DNA from: Ruminococcaceae bacterium UBA3751
Lineage (GTDB): Bacteria > Bacillota > Clostridia > Oscillospirales > Acutalibacteraceae
Length of the DNA: 12,603 nt
Direction: 5' to 3'
Assembly: GCA_002371215.1 (NCBI GenBank)
Contig: DFGL01000070.1
Span: forward strand, 1 to 12,603
The notes beneath the pieces were generated by a model that saw only the letters and a program-made list of their open reading frames with translations, did no database searches and was not told the DNA's origin. Numbering within the stretch: the first letter of the stretch is position 1; every line of letters starts with the position of its first letter. This document shows positions 1 to 6,006 of the stretch, one piece after another. The position numbers were made by a program, and so were the translations under genes.

Positions 1-299
1 CCGATGGAAGCGAGGTCGCCGTCGCCCTGATATGTGAATACAATATTTTCGGGGAGCGCTCTCTTAATGCCCGTTGCAACCGCGGGAGCTCTGCCGTGAG
101 CAGCTTCAATCATATCGCAGTTAAAATAATCGTACGCCATTACAGCGCAACCAACAGGAGCAACGCCGATTGCCTTTCCCTCTATGCCGAGCTCGTCAAG
201 AGCCTCAGCTACAAGGCGGTGAACTATACCGTGGGTACAGCCCGGGCAGTAGTGAAGCGGAACGTCCGCAAGTGATTTCGGTTTTTCAAATACTACCAT
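1..299 (-). CDS. 2-oxoacid:ferredoxin oxidoreductase beta subunit (TPP-binding), 3' part missing
   Basis: The first 99 residues are visible and the gene runs off the left edge. The beta subunit binds thiamine pyrophosphate and a [4Fe-4S] cluster and, with the alpha subunit, interconverts a 2-oxoacid plus CoA with acyl-CoA, CO2 and reduced ferredoxin in the cytoplasm. Visible marks are YCPGC at about 17-21 with a further Cys at 51 (cluster ligand candidates), AHGRAP at 67-72, and GDGD at 92-95, which starts the TPP/Mg motif of this family. An AGGAGGT ribosome site lies 8 bases before the ATG, and the ATG overlaps the alpha stop by one base (TAATG), so translation is probably coupled. The short form with CPGC near the N terminus resembles KorB/VorA-type beta subunits. 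The substrate cannot be told from the sequence. A gamma subunit gene may follow outside the window. Confidence 0.93.
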   Translation of the reverse strand, partial: MVVFEKPKSLADVPLHYCPGCTHGIVHRLVAEALDELGIEGKAIGVAPVGCAVMAYDYFNCDMIEAAHGRAPAVATGIKRALPENIVFTYQGDGDLASI

Positions 300-1357
300 T
301 ATTCGTTACCTCCTGCTTTTTTAATAGAATCAAGCACCTGCTCGGGTGACGGAATCATACCGCCCGCGCGGTTACAGAGAAGGACGGGACGCTTACAGCC
401 TGAAGCGAGCTTTATGTCCTCAATCATCTGACCCATTGAAAGCTCAACGGAAACAAATGCCTTGCAGTGCTCAGCAGCCTTTGCAACTGCTTTGCTCGGG
501 AACGGCCAAAGGGTAATCGGTCTTAAAAGACCTGCCTTAATGCCCTGCTTTCTTGCTTCAACAACAGCGTTTTTGCTTACTCTTGCAGCAATACCGAAAG
601 CCATAACGCAAACCTCTGCGTCGTCCATCATATATTCTTCAAACATAACCTCGTTTTCCTCAACGAGCTTATATCTTTCGTATCTTTCAAAGTTTTTAAC
701 CTCAAGCTCCTCGGGTTTAAGGTAAAGGGAGTTAACGATATTGTGCTCTCTCTTCATCTCAGTACCTGTGAGCGCCCAAGGCTTTTCAACGGAAACGTCA
801 CTCTCCTCGGGAAGAAGAACGGGTTCCATCATCTGACCCATTGTACCGTCAGCAAGAAGCATTGACGGCATACGGTATTTATCCGCAAGTTCAAAGCACT
901 TTGCGGTAAGGTCAGCCATTTCCTGAACAGAAGCGGGAGCGAGAACGATAAGGTGGTAGTCGCCGTGTCCGCCGCCCTTTGTAGCCTGGAAATAATCGCT
1001 CTGTGAGGGCTGAATACCGCCGAGACCCGGGCCGCCGCGCTGTACGTTTACGATAAGTGCGGGGAGGTCTGCGCCCGCGATATATGAAATGCCCTCCTGC
1101 TTAAGAGAAACGCCGGGGCTTGAAGATGACGTCATTACTCTTTTTCCCGTGCTTGAAACGCCGTATACCATATTGATAGCGGCGATTTCGCTTTCAGCCT
1201 GAAGGAAGGTACCGCCGATTTTCGGCATACGCTTTGCCATATAAGCTGCAAGCTCTGTCTGCGGAGTGATAGGATAGCCGAAATAATGGCGGCAGCCTGC
1301 TCTGATAGCGGCTTCTGCGATAGCTTCGTTACCCTTCATTAATACTTTTTCTGTCAT
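299..1357 (-). CDS. 2-oxoacid:ferredoxin oxidoreductase alpha subunit (VorB/KorA-like)
   Basis: A 352-residue alpha subunit, the usual length for the stand-alone VorB/KorA type. It carries the pyrimidine-binding part of the TPP site and the transketolase C-terminal-like domain. Visible marks are GNEAIAEAAIRAG (9-21), YPITPQ (about 28-33), the TSSSSPG run near 76-82, QRGGPG, and LLRPITLWPFP, which starts domain II in the C-terminal third. I chose the ATG at 1357 because GAGGTG sits six bases before it; an in-frame ATG seven codons upstream overlaps the ferredoxin stop and lacks a good ribosome site. It lies 10 bases after the ferredoxin gene and overlaps the beta start by one base. The family includes 2-oxoisovalerate, 2-oxoglutarate and related enzymes, so the substrate is open. 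The T-box upstream of the operon favours an amino-acid-forming (reductive carboxylation) direction, which is inference. Confidence 0.94.
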   Translation of the reverse strand: MTEKVLMKGNEAIAEAAIRAGCRHYFGYPITPQTELAAYMAKRMPKIGGTFLQAESEIAAINMVYGVSSTGKRVMTSSSSPGVSLKQEGISYIAGADLPALIVNVQRGGPGLGGIQPSQSDYFQATKGGGHGDYHLIVLAPASVQEMADLTAKCFELADKYRMPSMLLADGTMGQMMEPVLLPEESDVSVEKPWALTGTEMKREHNIVNSLYLKPEELEVKNFERYERYKLVEENEVMFEEYMMDDAEVCVMAFGIAARVSKNAVVEARKQGIKAGLLRPITLWPFPSKAVAKAAEHCKAFVSVELSMGQMIEDIKLASGCKRPVLLCNRAGGMIPSPEQVLDSIKKAGGNE

Positions 1358-1367
1358 AGCATACACC

Positions 1368-1574
1368 TCATTTCTCAACTGTGATTACGCAGTCAGGACA
1401 CATCGTTGCGCAGAAAGCACAGGCAATGCACTTTGACTGGTCGGTAATACCTGCAGGAGAATGTCCTTTCTTGTTAATAATATCTTTTTTGATTTCAATA
1501 ATCTGCTTGGGGCAGGCGTTGACGCAAAGTCCGCAGCCCTTACACAAATCCTCGTTAAAGGTTACCTTTGGCAT
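1368..1574 (-). CDS. 2x[4Fe-4S] ferredoxin (delta-type subunit of the oxidoreductase)
   Basis: A 68-residue bacterial-type dicluster ferredoxin. Two complete CxxCxxCxxxCP motifs are visible, Cys 11/14/17/21 and Cys 49/52/55/59, enough for two [4Fe-4S] clusters, with an extra Cys at 62. It is probably the electron-carrying delta subunit of the alpha/beta oxidoreductase immediately downstream, passing electrons between the enzyme clusters and free ferredoxin. The start has a clear AAGGAGA site seven bases upstream, and the stop of the preceding P-loop NTPase gene abuts that ribosome site. The stop is 10 bases before the alpha ATG. Separate ferredoxin-like subunits encoded next to alpha and beta are known for Kor/Vor/Por enzymes. 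Confidence 0.94.
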   Translation of the reverse strand: MPKVTFNEDLCKGCGLCVNACPKQIIEIKKDIINKKGHSPAGITDQSKCIACAFCATMCPDCVITVEK

Positions 1575-1586
1575 AATCTTTCTCCT

Positions 1587-2237
1587 TCATATTATTTTAT
1601 TCTGAAGCCTGAGCGGAAGAATTTCTTCTCCCTCAAACTCATTTAATAAACTTTCCTTAACGCTTGTAAACAGTATCGGGAGTTTTGTAAGCTCAAAGAG
1701 CCTTTTAACCTCGCTAAAGCTTGCCCTAACGTCCTCGGCGGTGGTCTCCTCCCCGATATTTGAATTGTTTACTATTGCCGTAAACGGTATCCCGCACGCC
1801 GTTTCAATTTCCCGCATTACTTCAATAGCCTCCTCGGCGGTTCTTGTAAGAGGGCGGTAGAAATTGGCAACGAATACCATTTCAAAATTGTTTTCCTCAA
1901 GGATATACGGGCGGTATCTTCCGAGAGCAAGCGCTCCCCTTTCGTCGCCGCCTATGTCCATTATAGCATACTTTTTTGTGTTTTGCACTAATCCATATAC
2001 TTCCTGAGGAAGCGCAGGTAAATCCACGTTCGTATTAGCGTATGCGGGAGAGATTAATTCAATCCCCGCTGCAGCTAACTCAGCGGCGGAATCCTTAGTT
2101 CTGAAATACGGATTTACAATATCCAAATCCGCAATTTCAACCTCGTTTCCGAGAGAGCGCAGATACAGCGCATAATTAACGGCAATATTCGTTTTTCCGC
2201 TGCCGTAGTGACCGGCAAAAAGTGTAATTCTTTTCAT
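1587..2237 (-). CDS. small P-loop NTPase of the CobQ/MinD/ParA-like (SIMIBI) class, role unknown
   Basis: A 216-residue cytoplasmic NTPase. The Walker A motif GHYGSGKT is at 9-16, followed by a helix and a DLDIVNPYFRT segment near 38-48 that resembles the switch I region of SIMIBI ATPases such as MinD, Mrp and CobQ-like proteins; IMDIGGDERGA near 92-102 looks like the Walker B/switch II segment. It lacks the KGGxGK form typical of true ParA/MinD and carries no Cys cluster like Nbp35. The ATG overlaps the stop of the acyl-CoA synthetase by one base (TAATG) and no good ribosome site is visible, so translation is probably coupled. Its place between the synthetase and the iron-sulfur subunits suggests service to this pathway, perhaps enzyme maturation or cofactor handling. 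That role is inference only. Confidence 0.8.
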   Translation of the reverse strand: MKRITLFAGHYGSGKTNIAVNYALYLRSLGNEVEIADLDIVNPYFRTKDSAAELAAAGIELISPAYANTNVDLPALPQEVYGLVQNTKKYAIMDIGGDERGALALGRYRPYILEENNFEMVFVANFYRPLTRTAEEAIEVMREIETACGIPFTAIVNNSNIGEETTAEDVRASFSEVKRLFELTKLPILFTSVKESLLNEFEGEEILPLRLQNKII

Positions 2238-4504
2238 TATAACTGGTTTCTTATAATCTTACCGCTGATAGTTTTCGGAAGCGATTCCCTGAATTCAACG
2301 ATTCTCGGGTACTTATAGGGAGCGGTATTTTTCTTAACGTAATTCTGTATTTCCTTTTTGAGTTCATCCGTTCCGCGGACGTCGTTAACAAGAACGACGC
2401 TCGCCTTTACAACCTGACCCCTGATTTCATCGGGAGCGGCGGAAACTCCGCACTCAAGAACGTACGGAAGCTCCATAATTACGCTTTCAATCTCAAACGG
2501 TCCAATACGGTAACCCGAGGACTTGATAACGTCGTCAATACGGCTGACGTACCAGAAATAGCCGTCCTCATCGCGCCATGCGGTATCGCCCGTATGGTAC
2601 ATATTGTCGTAAATTGCCTCGTTGGTTTTTTCTTCGTCGCGGTAATAGCCCTTGTAAAGTCCGCAGGGTCTGCCGCCGTCAAGCCTTACAACGATTTCGC
2701 CTACCTCACCGTTAGCAACGCTGTTTCCGTTTTCGTCAACGATATCAATATCGTACTGCGGATTCGGTTTACCCATTGAGCCCACTTTAGTACGGCTGCC
2801 GTAAAGGTTGGCGATAATAAGCGTCGTTTCGGTCTGACCGAAGCCCTCCATAATCGAAAGACCCGTAGCCTCCTCAAAGCGCTTGAACACCTCGGGGTTG
2901 AGCGCTTCGCCTGCGGTTGTCATATGGTGAATTGAGGATAAATCGTACTTAGATAAATCCTCCTTGATGAACATACGCAGCATTGTGGGCGGCGCGCAGA
3001 AGGTAGTTATATTGTACTCCTTGAAAAGCGGGAGCAAATCGTCCGCGTGGAAGCGGTCAAAGTCGTAAACGAATACCGCGCCTTCGCAGAGCCACTGTCC
3101 GTAGAGCTTGCCCCAGAGTGATTTTCCCCAGCCCGTATCGGAGATAGTAAGGTGAAGCCCGTCTCTCTCGCAGCAATGCCAGTACTTAGCGGTTACAAAG
3201 TGACCGAGCGCGTAAAGATGTGAGTGAGCCGCCATTTTCGGATTGCCCGTCGTGCCCGAGGTAAAGAACATTACCATCGTATCGTCGCCGCAGGCAGTTT
3301 CAGCCGTGCGCTCAAAATGGGTTGAGAAAATGGAATACTCTCTTGTGAAGTTATGCCAGCCCTCGCGCTCTTTACCGACGAGAATTTTCGTTTCAACCGT
3401 CGGTGATTCGGCAAGCGCTTCTTCAACAGACTCGGGAATTCCGTCGTCCTCCATACAAACTATCGCCTTTACGCCCGCTGCGTTAAAGCGGTAAACAAGG
3501 TCGTGCGCCTTAAGCTGATTAGTAGCGGGAATCGGAACTGCGCCGATTTTATGCAACGCGAGCATTGAGAACCAGAACTGATAACGGCGCTTTAAAATAA
3601 GCATAACCTTATCGCCCTTCTTGATTCCGAGCGAGGTAAAATAGTTAGCCGTTCTGTTGCTCTCCTGCTTCATATTTTTAAAGGTGAAGCGGCTTTCGTT
3701 TTTGTTTTTATCAAGATGCACCATAGCGAGCTTATCGGGATATTTATCCGCAATAGCGTCAACGGTATCGTAAGCAAAGTTATAGCGCTCTGTATTTTTA
3801 AATTTAATATCGGTAAGCTTACCCTTTTCGTTTTCGGTTGTATCAATAAATTCCTCGCAGAGCAGCTTTTCGGTAGCTCTTGTTGAAACGATGCTCTCGC
3901 GGATTTTTTCCTCTTTTGTTTCTTTGCCCGGGAGGACTACAGCGAGGAATACGCAGTCCTTTCCGTCAATTGCAATCATACCGTGAGGAGTTGATGAATT
4001 ATAGTAAATCGAGTCGCCCTCGTGGAGTACTGTTGAATTTGCGCCCACCTGAACCTTAAGCGCTCCGCTGATTACAAGGTCAAATTCCTGGCCGCTGTGC
4101 TTTGTTAAATGGATAGGCTTATCCTGAAGCTCCTCGGCGTATTCGTACTTAACCCAATATGGCTCTGCGATTTTATGCTTGAATTCGTGGGCGAGATTTT
4201 TAATTGTAATTCCCTCTTCCTTTGCGGTTTCCTTACCTTCGCCCGCTCTCGTTACGGTAAAGGAGGAAAGGTGCGCTCCCTGACCTTCAAGCAGTTCGGT
4301 AATTTCAATGCCGAACGCAAGGGCGCATTTGTGGATAAAGGTAAACGGCAAATCCGTTTCACCGCTTTCGTAAGCGATATATTCCTTTTCGCTTACCTCT
4401 GTTTTTCTCGCCATCTTTGAGGTTGACCACCCCATGATTTCTCTCGTACCTCTGATTCTTGAGGCAACCTCGTTAAGCTGAGATAATACTGCGTTTTCGC
4501 TCAT
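2237..4504 (-). CDS. XRE-type HTH - cupin - acyl-CoA synthetase (AMP-forming) fusion
   Basis: A 755-residue three-part protein. Residues about 10-72 form an XRE/HTH_3-like helix-turn-helix; about 118-192 form a cupin with KHSGQEFDLVISG and a TPHGM motif; about 240-755 are an AMP-forming acyl-CoA synthetase. The synthetase has TSGTTGNPK (415-423), DTGWGKSLWG, GFGQTETT (554-561), YHTGD (636-640), SSGYRIGPFEIE (662-673) and the C-terminal catalytic Lys at 749 in PKTISGK, so all key motifs look intact. It should convert a carboxylate, ATP and CoA to acyl-CoA; the GWGKSLWGK segment resembles medium-chain/ACSM-type enzymes. I chose the ATG at 4504 because AAGGAG lies seven bases before it; the reading frame upstream would need a TTG. 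It is the first gene after the T-box. HTH plus cupin is a common regulator layout, so this may be a DNA-binding or ligand-sensing enzyme. Confidence 0.94.
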   Translation of the reverse strand: MSENAVLSQLNEVASRIRGTREIMGWSTSKMARKTEVSEKEYIAYESGETDLPFTFIHKCALAFGIEITELLEGQGAHLSSFTVTRAGEGKETAKEEGITIKNLAHEFKHKIAEPYWVKYEYAEELQDKPIHLTKHSGQEFDLVISGALKVQVGANSTVLHEGDSIYYNSSTPHGMIAIDGKDCVFLAVVLPGKETKEEKIRESIVSTRATEKLLCEEFIDTTENEKGKLTDIKFKNTERYNFAYDTVDAIADKYPDKLAMVHLDKNKNESRFTFKNMKQESNRTANYFTSLGIKKGDKVMLILKRRYQFWFSMLALHKIGAVPIPATNQLKAHDLVYRFNAAGVKAIVCMEDDGIPESVEEALAESPTVETKILVGKEREGWHNFTREYSIFSTHFERTAETACGDDTMVMFFTSGTTGNPKMAAHSHLYALGHFVTAKYWHCCERDGLHLTISDTGWGKSLWGKLYGQWLCEGAVFVYDFDRFHADDLLPLFKEYNITTFCAPPTMLRMFIKEDLSKYDLSSIHHMTTAGEALNPEVFKRFEEATGLSIMEGFGQTETTLIIANLYGSRTKVGSMGKPNPQYDIDIVDENGNSVANGEVGEIVVRLDGGRPCGLYKGYYRDEEKTNEAIYDNMYHTGDTAWRDEDGYFWYVSRIDDVIKSSGYRIGPFEIESVIMELPYVLECGVSAAPDEIRGQVVKASVVLVNDVRGTDELKKEIQNYVKKNTAPYKYPRIVEFRESLPKTISGKIIRNQL

Positions 4505-4559
4505 TGTTCTTCTCCTTTTCAATTAATGAAATTTGATAGATTTTTGCGAAACTCGGAAC

Positions 4560-4595
4560 AAAAAAGCTCGTCCCAAAGTTTCCTTTGAGACGAGC
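4560..4595 (-). terminator. T-box-controlled intrinsic terminator
   Basis: On the minus strand a 13-bp stem (arms 4583-4595 and 4566-4578, one G-U pair) with a four-base loop is followed by six T. The inner arm segment CTCAAA (4584-4589) can instead pair with TTTGAG (4629-4634) beside the T-box motif, so terminator and antiterminator exclude each other. Confidence 0.93.
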
Positions 4596-4834
4596 GTTGA
4601 ATACTTTTATTCAGCACCCGCGGTACCACTCAAATTGCGCTTTCGCGCCACTCAGGCTCTATCAAGCCGTATGCCTTAACGCGGCCGTACGGGAAACGCC
4701 TACTCGCAAAATTACGCTTTCGGATTTCCGGCTCGGAAGGGATAGGATAATGAAAACGTCGCCTGTCGGGCTCTCACCGTCCCCGATTCGCTTTGAAGCT
4801 AAGAATTCGTCCGTCTTCGTCATAGCTTTTAATT
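4560..4834 (-). promoter_or_regulatory. T-box riboswitch leader of the acyl-CoA synthetase/oxidoreductase operon
   Basis: A tRNA-sensing leader of about 275 nt. The T-box core AGTGGTACCGCGGGT lies at 4616-4630 (minus), with the UGG-type bulge that pairs with the free CCA end of uncharged tRNA. Flanking it are TTTGAG and CTCAAA, which form the antiterminator, and the terminator. Upstream are a GCGC-GAAA-GCGC hairpin (4637-4648, stem III) and a distal stem I hairpin (TCGGG/CCCGA at 4766-4786) with the GGTGAGAGCC loop typical of stem I. The specifier lies around 4736-4756, but I could not fix the triplet: ATC or ATT (Ile), TAT (Tyr) and TTC (Phe) are all possible by spacing. When the cognate tRNA is uncharged the downstream genes should be read. 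The leader ends about 55 bases before the synthetase ATG. Confidence 0.95.
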
Positions 4835-4841
4835 TTTACTT

Positions 4842-4870
4842 ATTATATAACCGAGCAGTTTATTTGTCAA
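4842..4870 (-). promoter_or_regulatory. SigA-type promoter of the T-box operon
   Basis: Perfect consensus: TTGACA (4865-4870), 17-base spacer, TATAAT (4842-4847), all on the minus strand. Long A and T runs just upstream of the -35 (4871-4888) could act as an UP element. Transcription should start near 4835, right before the T-box stem I. Confidence 0.92.
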
Positions 4871-4933
4871 CAGTTTTTTTAAAAAAGTTTGATTTTGTAA
4901 AGAACAGACAACCGTTCATTTTGTAAAAATTTA

Positions 4934-4962
4934 TTGACTTTAAAAAGTAATAGTGATAATAT
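4934..4962 (+). promoter_or_regulatory. SigA-type promoter of the E2-like acyltransferase gene
   Basis: TTGACT (4934-4939), 17-base spacer, TAATAT (4957-4962) with an upstream TG (extended -10). It is divergent from the T-box operon promoter; their -35 boxes are about 63 bases apart, leaving room for a shared regulator site, though I see no clear operator there. Confidence 0.75.
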
Positions 4963-5031
4963 TTTTTATAATGTTTTTTATTCTCGGGCGGCTGAAAAAT
5001 GCCCCAAAATTGCGGCAAAGGAGAAAAACTT

Positions 5032-5952
5032 ATGAAATTAAGAGAAGAACAGACCTTCGGAATTGCAAGAAAAATCAAGGCTAATATGACCGGCGAAAGC
5101 TGGGAGCATATTACCCACAGCGTTGTTTCCTACGAGGCTGACGTTACGGAGCTTATGCCCCTGATTAAAAAGATGAACGAAGGTGCGACAAAGGAAAACA
5201 AAATCACGGTTAATTCGGTTATGCTTAAAATTATAACCGAGGGAATCAAGGTTATGCCCCTTATCAATTCCCACCTTGAATTCAACCGGAAGCTGGTACG
5301 CGGAACCCTTAAGGTATTTGATACAATTAATATTTCAATTCCCATGGTCCTTCCTACCGGTGAAATGATGACGGTAAACCTTCGCGATATGGAAAAAAAG
5401 AGCATTTCCGAAATGGACAAGGCTGTTAAGGAAACCGTTAAAAAAGCGCAGAACAGCGATATAAACGAGGCGCTTTACGGAGTGTCCTTTAACGATACGA
5501 TTACGGGGCTTAAAAAGGGCAAGGTGCTTCAGGCGGTGCGCCGTCTTTACGGCTCAAAAATGCCGGGTAAGCACAAGGTTAAAACCCTCGGAGGCGAGGA
5601 AAAGAAAAGATACTACGCCATTCCCGAAAGCGAAAGGCTTTCCCAAAAGGATTTGGAGCAGGGAACGATTACGGTTTCAAACCTCGGCTCCGTTTACAGA
5701 GAGGGAACTCAGCGCTGCTATATGCTCCAGATTGTTCCGCCCCAGACCTGCGTTATAGCCCTTCTTTCAATAAGAAAGGAGCCCGTTGTTGTAACGGATG
5801 AAAACGGCGAGGACAAAATCGCAATAAGGCAGATTCTCCCTATGACTCTCGCCTTTGACCACAGAGCGTACGATTACCCCGATATTATCCCCTTCTTCAG
5901 AAGGCTCGACGAAATCTTCGCAGACCCGTCCGTAATCAAAGAATGGAAATAA
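5032..5952 (+). CDS. stand-alone 2-oxoacid dehydrogenase E2-type acyltransferase catalytic domain
   Basis: A 306-residue protein matching the catalytic (CAT-like) domain of E2 acyltransferases. TITVSNLGS (212-220), the PPQTCVIALLSI strand (236-247) and the active-site LAFDHRAYDY (273-282) are visible. The catalytic His (277) is present, but the usual DHRxxDG ends in Tyr at 282 rather than Gly. There is no lipoyl domain, no peripheral subunit-binding domain, and an insert of about 35 residues at 174-208. Full E2 proteins are usually 400 residues or more. It should move acyl groups between CoA and another thiol, but without its own lipoyl arm the partner is unknown. AAGGAG is eight bases before the ATG; an upstream in-frame ATG at 4999 lacks a site. 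It stands divergent from the acyl-CoA-forming operon, hinting at a shared acyl-CoA substrate (inference). Confidence 0.88.
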   Translation: MKLREEQTFGIARKIKANMTGESWEHITHSVVSYEADVTELMPLIKKMNEGATKENKITVNSVMLKIITEGIKVMPLINSHLEFNRKLVRGTLKVFDTINISIPMVLPTGEMMTVNLRDMEKKSISEMDKAVKETVKKAQNSDINEALYGVSFNDTITGLKKGKVLQAVRRLYGSKMPGKHKVKTLGGEEKKRYYAIPESERLSQKDLEQGTITVSNLGSVYREGTQRCYMLQIVPPQTCVIALLSIRKEPVVVTDENGEDKIAIRQILPMTLAFDHRAYDYPDIIPFFRRLDEIFADPSVIKEWK

Positions 5953-5959
5953 GCAAAGT

Positions 5960-5999
5960 AAAACCCGGGAGGCAGTTCAACTGCTCCCGGGTTTATTTT
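5960..5999 (+). terminator. intrinsic terminator after the E2-like gene
   Basis: Stem AAACCCGGGAG / CTCCCGGGTTT extended inward by GCAGT/ACTGC with one bulged G, loop TCA, followed by a T-rich run (TTTATTTTTATTG). The reverse strand also has TTTTAC after the stem, so it may weakly serve the convergent membrane protein gene ending at 6007. Confidence 0.92.
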
Positions 6000-6006
6000 T
6001 ATTGTT

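Noticed and set aside
2479..2682. Open frame of 67 codons on the minus strand in another frame of the synthetase gene
   Set aside because: Out of frame with an intact, motif-rich gene and rich in Thr/Arg as expected from frame shift of that coding sequence.
4505..4522. Longer start of the acyl-CoA synthetase at a TTG
   Set aside because: The extra codons are the ribosome site AAGGAG itself; the ATG at 4504 is at the right distance.
4566..4595. Relationship between the T-box terminator and the terminator at 8424-8449 through the shared GGGACGAGC
   Set aside because: The match is only nine bases and the loops and second arms differ; chance is enough to explain it.
4585..4926. Open frame of 113 codons on the plus strand
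   Set aside because: It covers the T-box leader and promoter on the other strand; no ribosome site and no protein-like sequence.
4860..5078. Open frame of 72 codons on the minus strand, upstream of the T-box promoter
   Set aside because: Lys/Asn/Phe-rich from AT-rich intergenic DNA, crosses both divergent promoters and the start of the E2-like gene.
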